From NCBI GenBank assembly GCA_022494885.1, contig JAGVSM010003928.1, positions 93,501 to 157,500 of the forward strand: a DNA stretch of 64,000 nucleotides, read 5' to 3'. Made by a program: the position numbers and the translations under genes. Origin of the DNA: Micrasema longulum. Taxonomy: Eukaryota; Arthropoda; Insecta; Trichoptera; Brachycentridae. The notes below the pieces were generated by a model. The model worked only from the letters and a program-made list of their open reading frames with translations. It searched no databases and had not been told where the DNA came from. This document shows positions 11,282-22,734 of this stretch, piece by piece (positions within the stretch are counted from its first letter, which is position 1; each line of letters starts with the position of its first letter).

Positions 11282-12330
11282 TCACCCCTTACGTGTTGTT
11301 TCATTGACTATGAGAATGCAGTTGATAGATGCGTATGGTATTCCTCCCAATATTATTGCTGTCATAAAAGCGCTCCACATAGCAAGAAATTTTCGTGTGA
11401 AAGTCGGCAGCTCTTTGACTGATTGGTTCGGGGTCTCCACTGGAGTGAGGCAAGGCTGCGTCCTTGCACCGTTCTTACTCATCATATTGATGGACTTTAT
11501 CTTATGCAAATCAATATCACCTGATCGAAGCATTGAAGTGAATTCCTTTCTAAAGTTGTGTGACTTGGTGTATGCAGACAACGCAGTTCTTTTTGAAAAG
11601 TCTGTTGGTGATTTTTAGGAAATTGTTGACAAACTTTAGGAAAACTCAACTTGTATGGATCTTAAAATTAATACTACTTATTGATTATTTACAACAAAAC
11701 TTGTTCTGATTCTGATCAGTCTCTTTATAATCATTGGCAGTGGATCGAGAAAATTGACTGTTTTAAATATTTGGGAGTAACTGAGGATGAAAGCATGCAC
11801 AAAGAGCTCGCAACGCGCCTAAAAATGGCTGGAGCAACTTCAAACATGACACGTGTTGTCTGGAACTCTAGTATATACTCGATCAAAACGAAATGCCGAT
11901 TGTTCAACTCTTGTTTAATGCCAATGCTCCTATATGGGTGCACTAGGCACCTTACCAAAGCTCAAAACACAAAACTCCTAAGTTTTGAGAGTAAGTGCTT
12001 GAAAATAATATTCAATTTAAGGTGGTCCGATTTTATAACTAACATTGAAGTCCGAGAATGGACGCAGCAGCCTCCTATAATAAGTGTCTTGAGGATGCGC
12101 TGGTGGACCTGGCTTGCCTCGAGAGAACCTAAACTCAAGATGCCTTTTCTTTAAACCTGCGGGCTCACGACGTTCTGGAAGGCTGTCGATGACGATCTTT
12201 CGACTTTATTCGGGGGAACTAAGAGGTGCTGGATTGACATGGGAGGAGGCAAAAATGCTGGCTGGCGACAGGGTCTTCTGGCGGCAACTGGTGATATCCA
12301 CATGCTCCACTTAGGAACGGATGTGGAAAA
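11282..12330 (+). pseudogene. Non-LTR reverse transcriptase relic, catalytic YADD altered to YADN
   Basis: 11304-11618 encodes palm motifs: DAYGIPPNIIAVIKALH, GVSTGVRQGCVLAPFLLIIL and YADNAVLF. Active elements have YADD, so the second metal-binding Asp has become Asn. After in-frame stops, 11681-12154 (other frame) gives FKYLGVTEDES, the thumb (IKTKCRLFNSCLMPMLLYGC) and LRMRWWTWL. A third frame, 12130-12314, gives PAGSRRSGR and LRGAGLTWEEAKMLAGDRVFW. Known: this tail order (YGCE.W, RW.GHV, G.R..GRP, LTWEEA...DR..W) is typical of the RTE-like or Proto2-like endonuclease-RT family. The endonuclease is missing and several frameshifts are present: a dead 5'-truncated copy. Clade assignment is inference. 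Confidence 0.88.
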
Positions 12331-12424
12331 TGAAGAAGGAGTTTTAAGTATGCTCAAGTATTTGTAGACAAAGCTCCATGTCACTCCTTAGGGATTAATT
12401 AAGATTGAAAATTTAAAAAATGAA

Positions 12425-12570
12425 AAGTCTAGGCATCTAAGACTTGACACCAGAATAATGCATGTAATACAGTGTGTAAAGTGGTCACTTAAACCAATGA
12501 CAGATCGTAATATTCTGTAAATGCCTAGACATCCATATTCCCTATTTTTTTATGTTTTCCCTCTCTGTTG
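12425..12570 (-). repeat. 390-bp unit family, short palindromic core copy
   Basis: Starts GTCTAGGCATCTAA in plus orientation, then reads in reverse (ACAGTGTGTAAAGTGGTCAC, ATGCCTAGACATCCATATTC), ending near TGTTTTCCCTCTCTGTTGC. Confidence 0.65.
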
Positions 12571-12699
12571 CAATAAATTTCATTATTTTTATTTTGGTTG
12601 GATGGAAAAAAGTGCCATAAACCTGACAGATAAATTTACAAAATATAAAATACGTATTTTGAGAGTGTGAAAATCTTTTCTCCCAAGCAACCCTTGGGG

Positions 12700-12845
12700 A
12701 AATTTAACTATATGTAAGAAGTAGGTATCAATCTATTATTCATTTTATTTATTACAAAGATACTAATATTTCATAAAAAAATAATGCGTCCCAAACTCCA
12801 CAAGACCAAAAACCCCGTGTTGAGTTGTAAGCGTACATATTATTA
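12700..12845 (-). repeat. 3' UTR fragment of the non-LTR family at 15690-16460
   Basis: Reads GTCCCAAACTCCACAAGACC...CCCCGTGTTGAGTTGTAAG, matching 15788-15825 and 14500-14530, with AATAAAT-type sequence at its end. No coding part here. Confidence 0.6.
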
Positions 12846-12849
12846 CAAC

Positions 12850-13430
12850 TTGTATTTTCTGAAATCGATGTATATTTCCTCACTCTTAACAACTATAAAA
12901 AAATGCTAGAACGCTAATTACAAATTAAGGTTATTATTATTTAACCTATTTAACTTTTTTTATACGTTTTATTTTTATGAACAAGTTATAAATTATTATT
13001 AAATTATATAAGTACAAGAATTGTTTATTTCTTTTATGTAATGGGAAACGTTAATGTAAATGTATGTATTTAATTATTGTAAAAAATTGTATTTAGTTTA
13101 AATAGTAAATTTTTATTTGTTATCTGAATAAAAAAAAATATAGGAATATTTTATTTTTGAATAAATGTTTTCATATTTTAATTGTTTTCTTGTGTTTGAA
13201 AGAAGAATGGAGGGGAGGCAGAACTGTGGTTACTCAGTATGGATCCGCCGGCGAAAATTTTTATAAACATGAGTAAAAAAAAACTTTTTCTTTTATTTTT
13301 TATTATTATTTCATTATTATGGTCTTATTTTATTTTTTTAACGAATGTAATGATACGTAGTGGCTTTTTTTCGAGTACTCTTTTTCTCTTATTTTTTGGC
13401 ATTATTTTAAGTTTATTTGTTTAAAACTTT
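12850..13430 (+). mobile_element. Non-LTR element 3' end (C-terminal scrap plus 3' UTR)
   Basis: Matches 38748-39170 (minus) and 57205-57350 (minus): AATGCTAGAACGCTAATTA, GAAACGTTAATGTAAATGTA, TATGGATCCGCCGGCGAAA. Contains an A-rich AATAAA-like run at 13126. The first 50 bp correspond to the RT C-terminal tail seen better in the 39.2-kb copy. Confidence 0.65.
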
Positions 13431-14469
13431 AAGTACAAAGAATGAGTACTTTGATGGACTTATTGCAAAAAGTGATATCTTATTTCTTCCAGCCAGCCAA
13501 AAAACAGACAAAAGGTCAAAAATTTGTACTAAAAAATGAAAATGTGGATGGAAATCAAAATTACATTCTTTTAAGTAAATTCTCTGTAGAAGCAGACCAT
13601 TTTATTGTTATATTTACGTTCTATAACACACATATATCTATAAAATGTATGGGTTAAGGTTAGTAATTCTGTTCTGTTAAAGGTTTACAGTTTTTGAGAT
13701 ATTCTTTTTTTTCCCCTTGATATTAAAATTAAATTTTTATATACCTCTAGGCAATAAGTACCAAGACGTTGGTGACTCATTGCATGTTAAGTTTTGTTTA
13801 TATAGGACGGCCCTTCACCTGTATTTCATGGGTAGGAGAAGCTAGTAGCTAATAGTTCTAGATAACATTTTTTCTTTATCATTTAGTATTCTTCAAAATT
13901 GTTTAACTTTCTTTATTAATGTTTTTTTTTCTTTTCTTTGATTTTATTTCAAAGTAGAAAATATTTATCTTAATCAATTTTTTTTTATCAGTATGTATTT
14001 ATATGTATATTTATACTAGTAACCTAAGTAGTAGTTTAAATAATAATACATGTAATATATTTTTTTTTAATCTTCGTTTAGTGTTATTCAAAATTGTTTT
14101 GGCTTTTTTATTACTATGTGTAGCTTTCTTATTTTTTTTTCTTTTTTTACAAGTTCAAAATATTTCTATGATCAAGTATTTTTATAACTAGTAATATAAT
14201 TTTGTGTATCTGTGTATCTTTTTTTTTGACTCCTCAATTTGTTAATAACTGTTAAGTAATAATTTGTTTAACATAATATATTTTATTTATTCTTCTTACA
14301 TGTATGTATTTTATTGTATATTCAACTTTTGTGTAAAAGACACTTAGTGCCGTTTATTTCAACAAAATAAAAAATTAAAATACCTGAATTTTTTTCAGGG
14401 CCAAGGTTATCCATTCTTGTTTTTGACCACAATTGTTTGGCCACGCTGTAAAAATGTATTATTCATTTA
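13431..14469. other. No recognised gene; T-rich tracts
   Basis: Two 60-70 codon plus-strand frames are low-complexity and show no motif. The early part may still belong to the retroelement 3' region at 12850. Confidence 0.4.
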
Positions 14470-15130
14470 TTTAAATACACATATTACAAAACAAAGTATC
14501 CCAACTCCATGGGGCCAAAAGTTTTGCAAAAAAACTTAGAACCCACTTGTTCTCTAAATCATTTGAATAAATCTGTAGCATGTGGTAGCAAAATAAATTG
14601 TTTTATTTAAATTACAAATTTAAAAGTTTCAATTAAATATAATTATAAATAAAATCCCTTTTTACAGCGCACTTGAAGTATTTTATTTCAAAAATGGTGC
14701 TGTATAAGTTAGCTATAATAATAATTATTGAGTTGACATCATGGAAAATGGATGCATAAATATTATTAACGAATACTAAATATAAATTTATTGCTATATA
14801 CATCTAAAAATAATAATACAAATATCTATGCTATGTCTCGCAGCAGTCTACTGCAACGATCTCTTTCCTTAGACAAAATCCAAACATGTTCAATTCTTCT
14901 TGGGGCCACAATAGAGAAACTAATCTGAGTGGAAATCGTACATACATGTTTTTGGTAATAAAAATTTATAATTACAGAAAAACTTCGTACCATCATTCTG
15001 CTGGGATCTCCTCATGTAACTGCATGACCAGAAATGTGTCAACGACTCTTTAAAAAAAAAAAAATAATGTCCAGTACCTTCATAAATTGAAACAATGTCT
15101 GAGATGAAAATCCTTTAAAACTATTTGCAG
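14470..15130 (-). pseudogene. Decayed second copy of the 16-kb non-LTR C-terminus
   Basis: 14885-15110 aligns with 16085-16275 on the minus strand (TTGGGGC, CCAGAAATGTGT, CCAGTACCTTCAT versus CCAGCACCTTCAT), and 14500-14530 with its 3' UTR (CCCAACTCCATGGGGCC). Reading frames are destroyed. Confidence 0.6.
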
Positions 15131-15689
15131 AATGCTATTTACAGAAAATAATGAGCCTGATACTAAATAAACTAAGAAAAGATAGCTACCCTAATTGAAA
15201 AAAATTTCTACAACTTTTCAACAGACGCAAAACATTATAAAAAAGTTTATTTAAGCTTATTTTTACTTTACGCGAAAAACAAAACAGGCTTTATATGTCC
15301 ACTCTCCAAATTGTGCGAAAATAAGATTAAAACTTTTCCTTCCAAAGATCTATGGGTGTTGTAGATTGTGTATTAAATTCACTTGACGCTTAAAGACGTG
15401 GATGTTTTATGGAATAAACTTGGAATAATGACACACTAAAATCACTCACTTGAAACATTTCGGGTGAAACCTTAAAATATAAAAAAATACTCCCTTCATT
15501 TGTAAGCACACAATGACAATTCAACAAATGGAACAAGCATTGTCGTTGTAATATTTATTTAATATTTTTGTGAACTGTAGTTGGTGGGTCCATTGCTAAG
15601 TAGCTTTTTCTTTCAACCACCCATCTAAAAAATAACAGAAAAAGAACATCTTCGTTTAAGGTGACACTTTTTTATACACATTTTAATCA

Positions 15690-16460
15690 AAATGTTTTGG
15701 TTCGTCGAAAACGCCAATAGGTGTCAAAAACGATATTTATTTATTTACCTACATAAGTTTATTGTTCATTATTTGAGACATAAGTCCCAACTCCATGGGA
15801 CTAAAAGTCCTGTGTTGAGATGGGACTAGCAATTAGTTGACACAGACACATGAGTATATCACCACAAATATGAGATCAAAAATGTAAAAAATATTTTTTT
15901 TTCATGCATATATATATATGGCACATCAATATGGTAAACAGTAAACTCAAATATTCGAAAAATCATCAAGGAGTTTTCTACTCAAATCCCTCCCACTAAA
16001 GAAAGTCTAGTCCTTAACTAATTTCTTGAAAATGGTTTTTGTCCTTGAGAGCTTAATACGCTCTGCCAAAATATTGAACACTCTTGGGGCGATAAATGAG
16101 AGATGTCTCTGAGCAAAAGTCGAACGGGTTTTGGGTATGACATAATTTATGCTCTGGGAAAACGTCGTACGGACATTTTGCTGAGACCTCTCCCTATTGT
16201 TCGACCAGAAGTGTGTAAGTTCTTCTTTTAGGTACAGTTGTCTCATATCCAGCACCTTCATGTATTGGAACAACTGTTCTGGCGGGTATGTTGGAGGGCG
16301 CCAGAATATTCTTAAAAATAATTCTCAATAATAATATCTGTGAAGTTATGAGAGTCTTTAAAATGGATGCCGCACAACCCATGTTTGTATTAGTGTGTAC
16401 CATGCCGCTACACAATCGCAATGGTATTGATAAAAACATTTTTTTTTTCAGTTCTGTCAA
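15690..16460 (-). pseudogene. Non-LTR RT C-terminal relic with 3' UTR
   Basis: 16273-16007 is an open minus-strand frame: YMKVLDMRQLYLKEELTHFW ... SFIAPRVFNILAERI...TIFKKLVKD, then stop. The block APRVFN.L...I......FKK.. is the common C-terminus of CR1/Jockey-type RTs. Upstream codons (LLRIIFKNILAP) continue in another frame to about 16460 after a frameshift near 16300. The 3' UTR runs down to about 15690 and includes the CAACACAGGACTTTTAGTCC motif shared with 12.8, 14.5 and 59.5 kb. Confidence 0.75.
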
Positions 16461-16499
16461 AATGTTATGATGATAACGATTAATAGTAAGAAAACAGTG

Positions 16500-16984
16500 T
16501 TATATGTCATTTAAAAAAAAAGAAAAAAGGGTTTTAAATTGGCATCAGATAAAAAATTGCCCTAAAGTAGTTAAAATGCAAAATCAAAAAATATAAAAAA
16601 TAATTAAACAGAAATTAAAACTTTTTATAACAGCCGAATATGTACTATAATATATTATAAGGTTAACATACAGATAGCAGATTTTTTTATTAGTAAAAGC
16701 AGTTTGAATTAAAACACAGATCATTTCTTTTAAAACAGACACTTATAAAATTTTATTATTTCATTTTTACAAATTTAAATATTCGACCAAATTGAGAGAA
16801 TTTTTTTTTAAAACCGGATTTAAAGTGGTATTTTAATGATTTATGGGCCATTATTATATGAAACTTGATGTAACTGTATACGTGGCTATTTAAATTACAA
16901 CCTTCCAGTTGTCGTAGAAAAAAAAGAGTCAGGTACACTTATAGTTAAATAAATCCTTATTAGAAATCAATAAACAATTTGAAA
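16500..16984. other. No recognised feature
   Basis: A- and T-rich, no supported gene. Confidence 0.5.
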
Positions 16985-17105
16985 ACGACAAAATGTGTAC
17001 GGCAGAATGGTGAATATAACACAATGCGTAAAGTGGTTAATGTAAATTTGTAAATTTCCATTATACACCTTTAGAAATATTCTTTCTCTCCATTGCAATT
17101 AATTT
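16985..17105 (-). repeat. 390-bp unit family, deleted copy
   Basis: GGCAGAATGGTGAATATAAC, GCGTAAAGTGG, then TTCCATTATACACC...TTCTCTCCATTGCAAT. The segment between is deleted relative to 22440-22570. Confidence 0.55.
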
Positions 17106-17129
17106 ATATATATATTGAATTAGAATTAT

Positions 17130-18300
17130 AATATAGTTATTATTAGTATTATTATTATTATTATGGATAACTTATAAAGCACAATTTTCGTAATATAATA
17201 CCTCAAGGGCTCTTTACAAAGTTATTATATAAAGATGTATATTTAAAAACCAGTCTGACGACGTCGGTCACGACGAAACCCGGTCACTGGTACAAAATTT
17301 ATAAATAATAAATTTAAAAAAAATTATAAATAAAAGTGGAATAAAACTATAAAGTATTTTTATTATTATAATTAAAATGCAGTTCCACCAAGAAATGTCA
17401 GTAGAAAAACTCAAAATATTATTTAAATTTAAGAAAAACGATTAAGTTTCTCACCACATGCTAAGGATTTATTCAAATGATTTAGAGAACAAGTAGGTTT
17501 TAAGTTTCTTCCAAAATATCACTTCACTCTCACAGTTTCGGACCTCTGCTGGAAGAGCATTCCATGCCGTAGGGCCTGCGACCGCAAATGCGCGTTCGCT
17601 GAATTTAGTGCGCTGTTTGCGTAGAGGTATAATAAATTTTCTTTTCGACGTAGATGTAGCTGATCTAAGCGTAAGACGTCTGTCAGCTAGTTCATCTGGA
17701 ATGCAGAGTTCCCTTAGATATTCTGGAGCAGAGTTGTGCAGTGACTTATACATAAGCCAACAGAGTTTGTATTCCGACCTCTGTGGAAAACGTAGCCAGT
17801 ACAATTCCCGAAGTAATGTAGCGATATGACTGAACTTAGAGATTCCAAAAATAAGTATTGCTGCTGCATTCAATACATATTGTAGGCAGGTCATTTTATT
17901 CATTGGTTGACCTGCGTAGATACCATTACAATAATTGACTCTAGACTCTACAAACGCATTTATTCATTGACGGGCGGTATCAACTGGCAAATTTTTGCGT
18001 ATGCATTTAATCTGTCTCAGCTGGTAAAAACATGAACTTAATGTTCTACTCATTTGAGCGTCAAGAGAAAGGTCAGAATTAAGGATGACTCCCAGTAGTT
18101 TAACGGTGGGTGAAGCGATACTCCTTACATCGGGTAGTGCCGTATCCTGAATCAAATTCTGTCGTCTGGCTGAAGCCATCCATAGTTGTTCCGTTTTAGA
18201 TAGTAAATAACATAAGCTAATAAATAGTGTTAGTCTATTTTCAGCCATCCAGTTTTCTATTTTCTCAATGCATCTTAATTTCCTTAGAGCTTCTGACAAA
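17130..18300 (-). pseudogene. Non-LTR RT C-terminus (CR1/L2-type), interrupted in its 3' UTR
   Basis: 18299-17964 gives palm/thumb sequence (CIEKIENWMAENRL, LLGVILNSDLSLDAQM, LRQIKCIRKNL). After a stop it continues at 17903-17469: LREL-x-WLRFPQRSEYKLC, YKSLHNSAPEYLRELCIPDE, RAFAVAGPTAWNALPAEVRN, LKTYLFS. Known: LHWLPV..R..YK...L.YK.L...AP.YL and VAGP..WN.LP is the CR1/L2-group C-terminus. The 3' UTR (TTTTCGTAATATAATACC motif) ends in an (ATT)n microsatellite at about 17140-17163. A separate element is inserted at 17247-17440. Second copy at 46895-47460. Confidence 0.86.
17247..17440 (+). mobile_element. Short SINE-like insertion (GACGACGTCGGTCACGACG family)
   Basis: Near-identical to 62830-62981: CAGTCTGACGACGTCGGTCA, CGACGAAACCCGGTCACTGG, ATGCAGTTCCACCAAGAAAT, GTCAGTAGAAAAACTCAA. 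It interrupts the 3' UTR that is continuous at 24131-24290 and 46903-47045. The first about 35 bp of the 62.8-kb copy are missing here. Confidence 0.75.
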
Positions 18301-18731
18301 ATAAAAATTCTGAAATTGAGACCGCCAATGCTCTATGTACTCGTTTTTAAGATTTTGTATATTCTTTTAACACGGTGGAATTTGAGGGAGTTAAATTCGT
18401 TTGATGGTATCAATGTTGATTTATAATTAAATAAGAACCTAAGAAGTAAACACTGTTTCGTTCATTTCAGAATAACTTAAAACTTAAGCATTTTCTAAAG
18501 AACAATGACACGGGTTCCTTTCCATGAGATTTATAATGAAGTAAATAAATGGAGAGAGTCCTTTCACGAAATTCGTTTAATACTAATCCCTACGGATTTG
18601 ACTTATTAAAAAAGGTATTTTCACGAAACGGGATAAGAGGGAAAAGTAAACGAAAAACCTAATTCTTGAGGATGAAAAATACATGAAAATACCTTTAAAT
18701 TTTATGTTTTATTTTTATTTATGCATGCAAT

Positions 18732-18780
18732 ACATCAGTGGCGAGTGGTGATTTTATTTACGTGTAAGCAAAAAAAACAT
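18732..18780 (+). repeat. Possible hAT-type terminus
   Basis: CAGTGGCGAGTGGTGA matches the reverse complement of 46270-46290 (CAGTGGCGAGCGGTGA). hAT terminal repeats often start CAGNG; the partner end is not seen. Confidence 0.35.
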
Positions 18781-18847
18781 ATATATTTTTACCTACATAG
18801 GAGTTACATAATATAATGTAAGTAATATATATATATAAATTGATATT

Positions 18848-19144
18848 TTGCGATGGTTCGGTCATGTGGAGCGAATGAATGATGAAAGAACGGCTAAAAA
18901 GATTTATGATGCGAATGTGTCTGGTTATAGAAGTCGAGGAAAGCCGAGAAAGACATGGCATGATCAAGTACAACAAATTCTTGAAAGTGGTCATGTGAAA
19001 AGTCGGAATAATCGACGTGCGTGCATGAGAAGATGTATGAATGTGAAGGAAGCAAAGGAAGTGTGCCAGGACAGAGTGGTGTGGCGTTCTATCCTCTCTG
19101 CCTACCCCTCTGGGGAAATGGCATGATGGTTAGTTAGTTAGTTA
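18848..19144 (+). pseudogene. RTE-like element 3' tail, (GTTA)n-ending subfamily
   Basis: An intact frame of over 90 codons gives MRWFGHVERMNDERTAKKIY, SRGKPRKTWHDQ, RRACMRRCMNVKEAKEVCQD and VVWRSILSAYPSGEMA, then stop. It is followed immediately by GATGGTTAGTTAGTTAGTTA. This is the C-terminal tail of an RTE-like endonuclease-RT polyprotein without palm or endonuclease. A possible short duplication (GATATTTT) flanks it at 18842 and 19145. It is nearly identical to 23934-24130, implying recent activity. Confidence 0.85.
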
Positions 19145-19589
19145 GATATTTTTCTGTGGTTCTGTGTGATACAACAACATTTATCCATGAAATAAACTCA
19201 AACAATGTAACTTCGTGATATATTATATTATTAAGATATTTTACCCATTACTTTAATATATAATTCTTTAAAAAATGAATAAAAAATACCACTTTGAATT
19301 CAGTCCATATTAGTATTCAATTGAAATGTCAACTAGCCGCATTGTTCTAGTAATTAATAGTGCTAAAAACGACCGCGCGGAGCGCTATATGTCCTGCAAT
19401 ATGACGCATGAAAGTAATTATGATCTTATGTCAAAAGTACAATCTCAAAGAAAAATAGTCTTTAAGAAACAATGTTTGAAATACTATTTTCCAAATCAAA
19501 AATCTTCAAATAATTTGTGTAATCTGCTAGTTAATCTAGGAGAAAAAACCCGCACTGGAGTTAGTACATTCAAAATATAGTACACTTAT

Positions 19590-19835
19590 TTGTATAAAAA
19601 AATAAGCTGAAATAATCGGCTAGTTTCTTGGATTACCGCAGGCGCCGGGAGCGCTTTATTGAAATTTATATTTATAATAGGATAAAAATACAAACAGTGG
19701 AAATGATTTAAAATAAATGTTAGTTAATTATTTGTTTTTCTGTTAATAAAGTTACAACAAAATATTATTATGGTAAGTCAAATATAATGGTAAGCTGCGC
19801 ATAATCACTTCTAAACACGGTTCGCCCCTGCAATG
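19590..19835 (-). repeat. hAT-like element end (CAGGGGCGAA family)
   Basis: Read on the minus strand it starts CAGGGGCGAACCGTG and continues through GCAGCTTACCATTATATTTG. The same order occurs at 38195-38445 (minus) and, reversed, at 44960-45030. No transposase is seen. Confidence 0.55.
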
Positions 19836-19839
19836 TTTG

Positions 19840-20475
19840 CATTATATAAGCATATTTTCAAGAGATGGAAGGGTAGAAAAAGATGTTGAAAGGAGAGTGA
19901 ATGCGGGCAACAAAATGAACGGAGCACTAAGCACAGTAATTACTAATAAAAATATGTCAATCGAAGCTAAACTGGCAGTGCACAACGGAGTTTTAGTCCC
20001 AACACTTATGTATGGAAGTGAAATATAGAACTGGCAGGAGAAAGATGAAAGTCGAGAAAACGCGGTTGAAATGCGATCTCTTAGACGAATGTGTGGGAAA
20101 TCAATGTATGGCAGGGTTACGAATGATGAAATCAGGCGAGAGTGTAAATCTGAGACAAGTATAATTGATAAGATTAAGAAAGGTTTGGTCACGTAGGACG
20201 AATGGACGACGAAAGAATGGTAAAACAAGTATATATGGCGAAAATGAACGGCAACGTTAGTCAAGGACGACCAAGGAGGACGTGGCATGATCAGATAAAC
20301 CAAAATCTAAAGTCTGATCATGTGAAAAGCAGACAGAAACGAAGGGCATGTATGACAAGATGTATGAATGTGGAAGAGGCTAAGATTGTATGCCAGGATA
20401 GACATGTGTGGTGGTCCATTCTCTCTGCCTACCCCTACGGGGAAATGGCGTGATGGTAGTAGTAGTAGTAGTAGT
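19840..20475 (+). pseudogene. RTE-like RT C-terminus, (GTA)n-ending subfamily
   Basis: Frame one (19843-20028): FSRDGRVEKDVERRVNAGNK...AKLAVHNGVLVPTLMYGSEI, then TAG where the family has Trp, and on to RRMCGKSMYGRVTNDEIRR. A frameshift near 20190 moves the tail to 20202-20453: GRMDDERMVKQVYMAKMNG, GRPRRTWHDQINQNL, ILSAYPYGEMA, stop, then (GTA)n at 20456-20475. Same family as 8694, 25640 and, more distantly, 18848. Confidence 0.88.
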
Positions 20476-20744
20476 TATAGTTTTAAGGTGTTCTGTAAAA
20501 AAAAGTACCTCACTTTTTTCAAACTTCAAAATTATAAAAATAAAAATTTTGTTTCCTTTTTTGGTTCTATAAAATACTTTTTATATTTTAAACATAACAG
20601 CCAAGATAAATAATTAGTTGTATTTTTGATAAATGCGGCTCATATTAAGCACCAATTATTTTGGTGATCAAGGAACAGCACATAATTATTTTGCAACCGG
20701 TGGATCGGATCAATAAATGCCATTTGCTCCAGTAACAATGGAAA

Positions 20745-21436
20745 AGTAATTAAGTCATATTTACATAAATAATAGTCACTGAACTCCTCCTAAACGACTT
20801 GACCGATTTACGTGTGGTTTCCGGATAAATATAGATCTTTGCGCTGTGCGTGTTCGTAGATATTAAAATCTTCAATCTAATATGTAGAAAAGAAGTAAGG
20901 AGCATAAATTTTTTATTCATCGATCTACCAGGGTTGCATTCGAGGAGAATACATTTTAAAAAAATTGAAAGATGTTGTTTTTTTGTGCTTAAAAAAGTTT
21001 GTTTTGAATGTTTACAAACAGCATTTGTTTTTTGTGGATCTCAATCAGATTCTTTCCTTACATTCCTTATAATTTCCACCCATTTATTTATTTTTACTGG
21101 ATTTTTTGTAAAACTAAAATAATATTAAATTAAAAACCTAAAACAAATCGTATTCCTACATAAGTACACCCCTCTGTTGGTCATAGGACCGGAGTTTGAC
21201 GTTTGCAAAATGAATGTCATTTTTGAAAAAATATTTATTTTATGTTTTGGAATTCAACGATAAACAAGTACAAAGGTAAATACTTCAATTCAATATTTGA
21301 ATATTAGCAGTTTAAATTTTTGGAATTTAATCACAAACAAGTACCTTGGTACCTACTTATCAATGATAAGTCTTTTTTTAAGCTAATAGTAGGCAAGCAA
21401 ACATTCGGACAGCACAGCGTCTGTCGGGTCCGCTAG
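20745..21436 (+). mobile_element. Non-autonomous Helitron copy
   Basis: 5' part: CACTGAACTCCTCCTAAACG...GATCTTTGCGCTGTGCG, shared with 42962-43388. 3' part ends GTCTGTCGGGTCCGCTAG followed by T, preceded by a short hairpin-capable CGGAC...GTCCG. Helitrons end in CTRR with a nearby hairpin and insert between A and T; this end fits. The first bases (TCTTTATATATA in the 43-kb copy) are eroded here. No Rep/helicase frame. Confidence 0.75.
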
Positions 21437-22160
21437 TTTAGTATATTAAACAAAAATATGGAGTCAATGCTATTTCTACGATTTTGTAGATTTAAGGTTT
21501 TCAACATTGACTCTATTTGTCCGTATCATTTACACAAATTAATTGTGACCCCTCGTATTGTGCAATAAAAGGTTCTTTGAACCGTTGATGAATAAATAAA
21601 AATATACAAAAAGTTTATACTGAGCTGTTCTTGATTACTCCATAATTATTTAAAATAAGCTTTTGAACGTGCTTGATGTAATAATTAAAAACATAACATT
21701 CTGAATTATTCTAGGAATTGTATCAAAATAACGATTCCAGTGAAATAATGTAAACTTCATTTATTATAAATCACCTTTGCAACCAAAAACTGCTCATACA
21801 TTAAAGGCTTCCGTAAATAATTGAACATGTGAAAATGGATAAAACCGACAATTTTGAAGGTTCTTAAGTTTATTTGATTCCTCAGTACACAAAATGCTCA
21901 TTAAATAGTTAAGAAAGCTCACGTGATACATTAGTAGCAAAAACATACTCACTGCAAAGGAATTACTGTAATTCCGCGAACATTTTTTTAAATTTTTTAT
22001 TATTGTTGCATGCATTTTTTTATTTATCTTATTCGGGAAAAACAAAATAGATTTAATTCGAATGAACCAGTAAAGATTCCATATTATAAAAGGTGATGAA
22101 TTAATATATACTATTTTTTTTGTACAATAATATTATAAGGAAAAAAAACATAACTGAAAG
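21437..22160. other. No recognised feature
   Basis: AT-rich, an 83-codon minus-strand frame at 21794-22045 has no recognised motif. Confidence 0.45.
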
Positions 22161-22180
22161 TTAGGTTAGGTTAGGTTAGG
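22161..22180 (+). repeat. Interstitial telomere-type repeat (TTAGG)4
   Basis: Four perfect TTAGG units abut the truncated edge of the 390-bp unit starting at 22181. TTAGG is the ancestral arthropod telomere unit. Confidence 0.8.
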
Positions 22181-22665
22181 TAAATGTTCTTCATCTCTGT
22201 TGTAATATGTTAATATAAACAGCTCCCCAGAGAGTTGAATCCAGTCCTTGTCTACAAAAATTTGGACAAACTCAAAATATTGTTGATAAATTACCTGGTC
22301 CATAAAGAAGTATAGAAATTGAAAAAATAACATTTTCAAATGTAATAATAATATTAGATGAATCTCACCCGCATAAATAAAGGTTTCAGCTCTTTAACTT
22401 CACAAACATCAAAAGATGAAAGATTGAAGGAATATAGATGTTCAAATATGGGCAGAATGGTGAATGTTACACAGTGTGTAAGTGGCCACTTAAACCAGCC
22501 AATGACAGGTCATAAGCCCTGTAGATGCCTAGACTTCCATATTACCTTCTCTTAAATGTTCTTCATCTCTGTTGTAATATGTTAATATAAACAGCTCTCC
22601 AGGGAGTTGAATCCAGTCCTTGTTTACAAAAATTGGACAAACTCAAAACATTGTTGATAACTGAA
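22181..22665 (-). repeat. 390-bp unit family, head-to-tail dimer
   Basis: AAATGTTCTTCATCTCTGTT occurs at 22181 and again at 22554, about 373 bp apart, in the same orientation. One full unit and a partial second are present, with GTTGATAAATTACCTGGTCC, GATGAATCTCACCCGC, GCCACTTAAACCAGCC and GCCTAGACTTCCATATTACC in order. Confidence 0.82.
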
Positions 22666-22734
22666 AGTTGTTTAAGAATGAAATTTTAATTAAAATCAAA
22701 TTAAAATAGTAACGTTTAAATTGAAACAATAACT

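Noticed and set aside
13239..13424. 61-codon hydrophobic frame resembling a membrane peptide
   Set aside because: It translates T-rich retroelement 3' UTR also present, without a frame, at 38780-38960.
22161..22180. True chromosome end
   Set aside because: Only four TTAGG units and normal sequence on both sides; interstitial.
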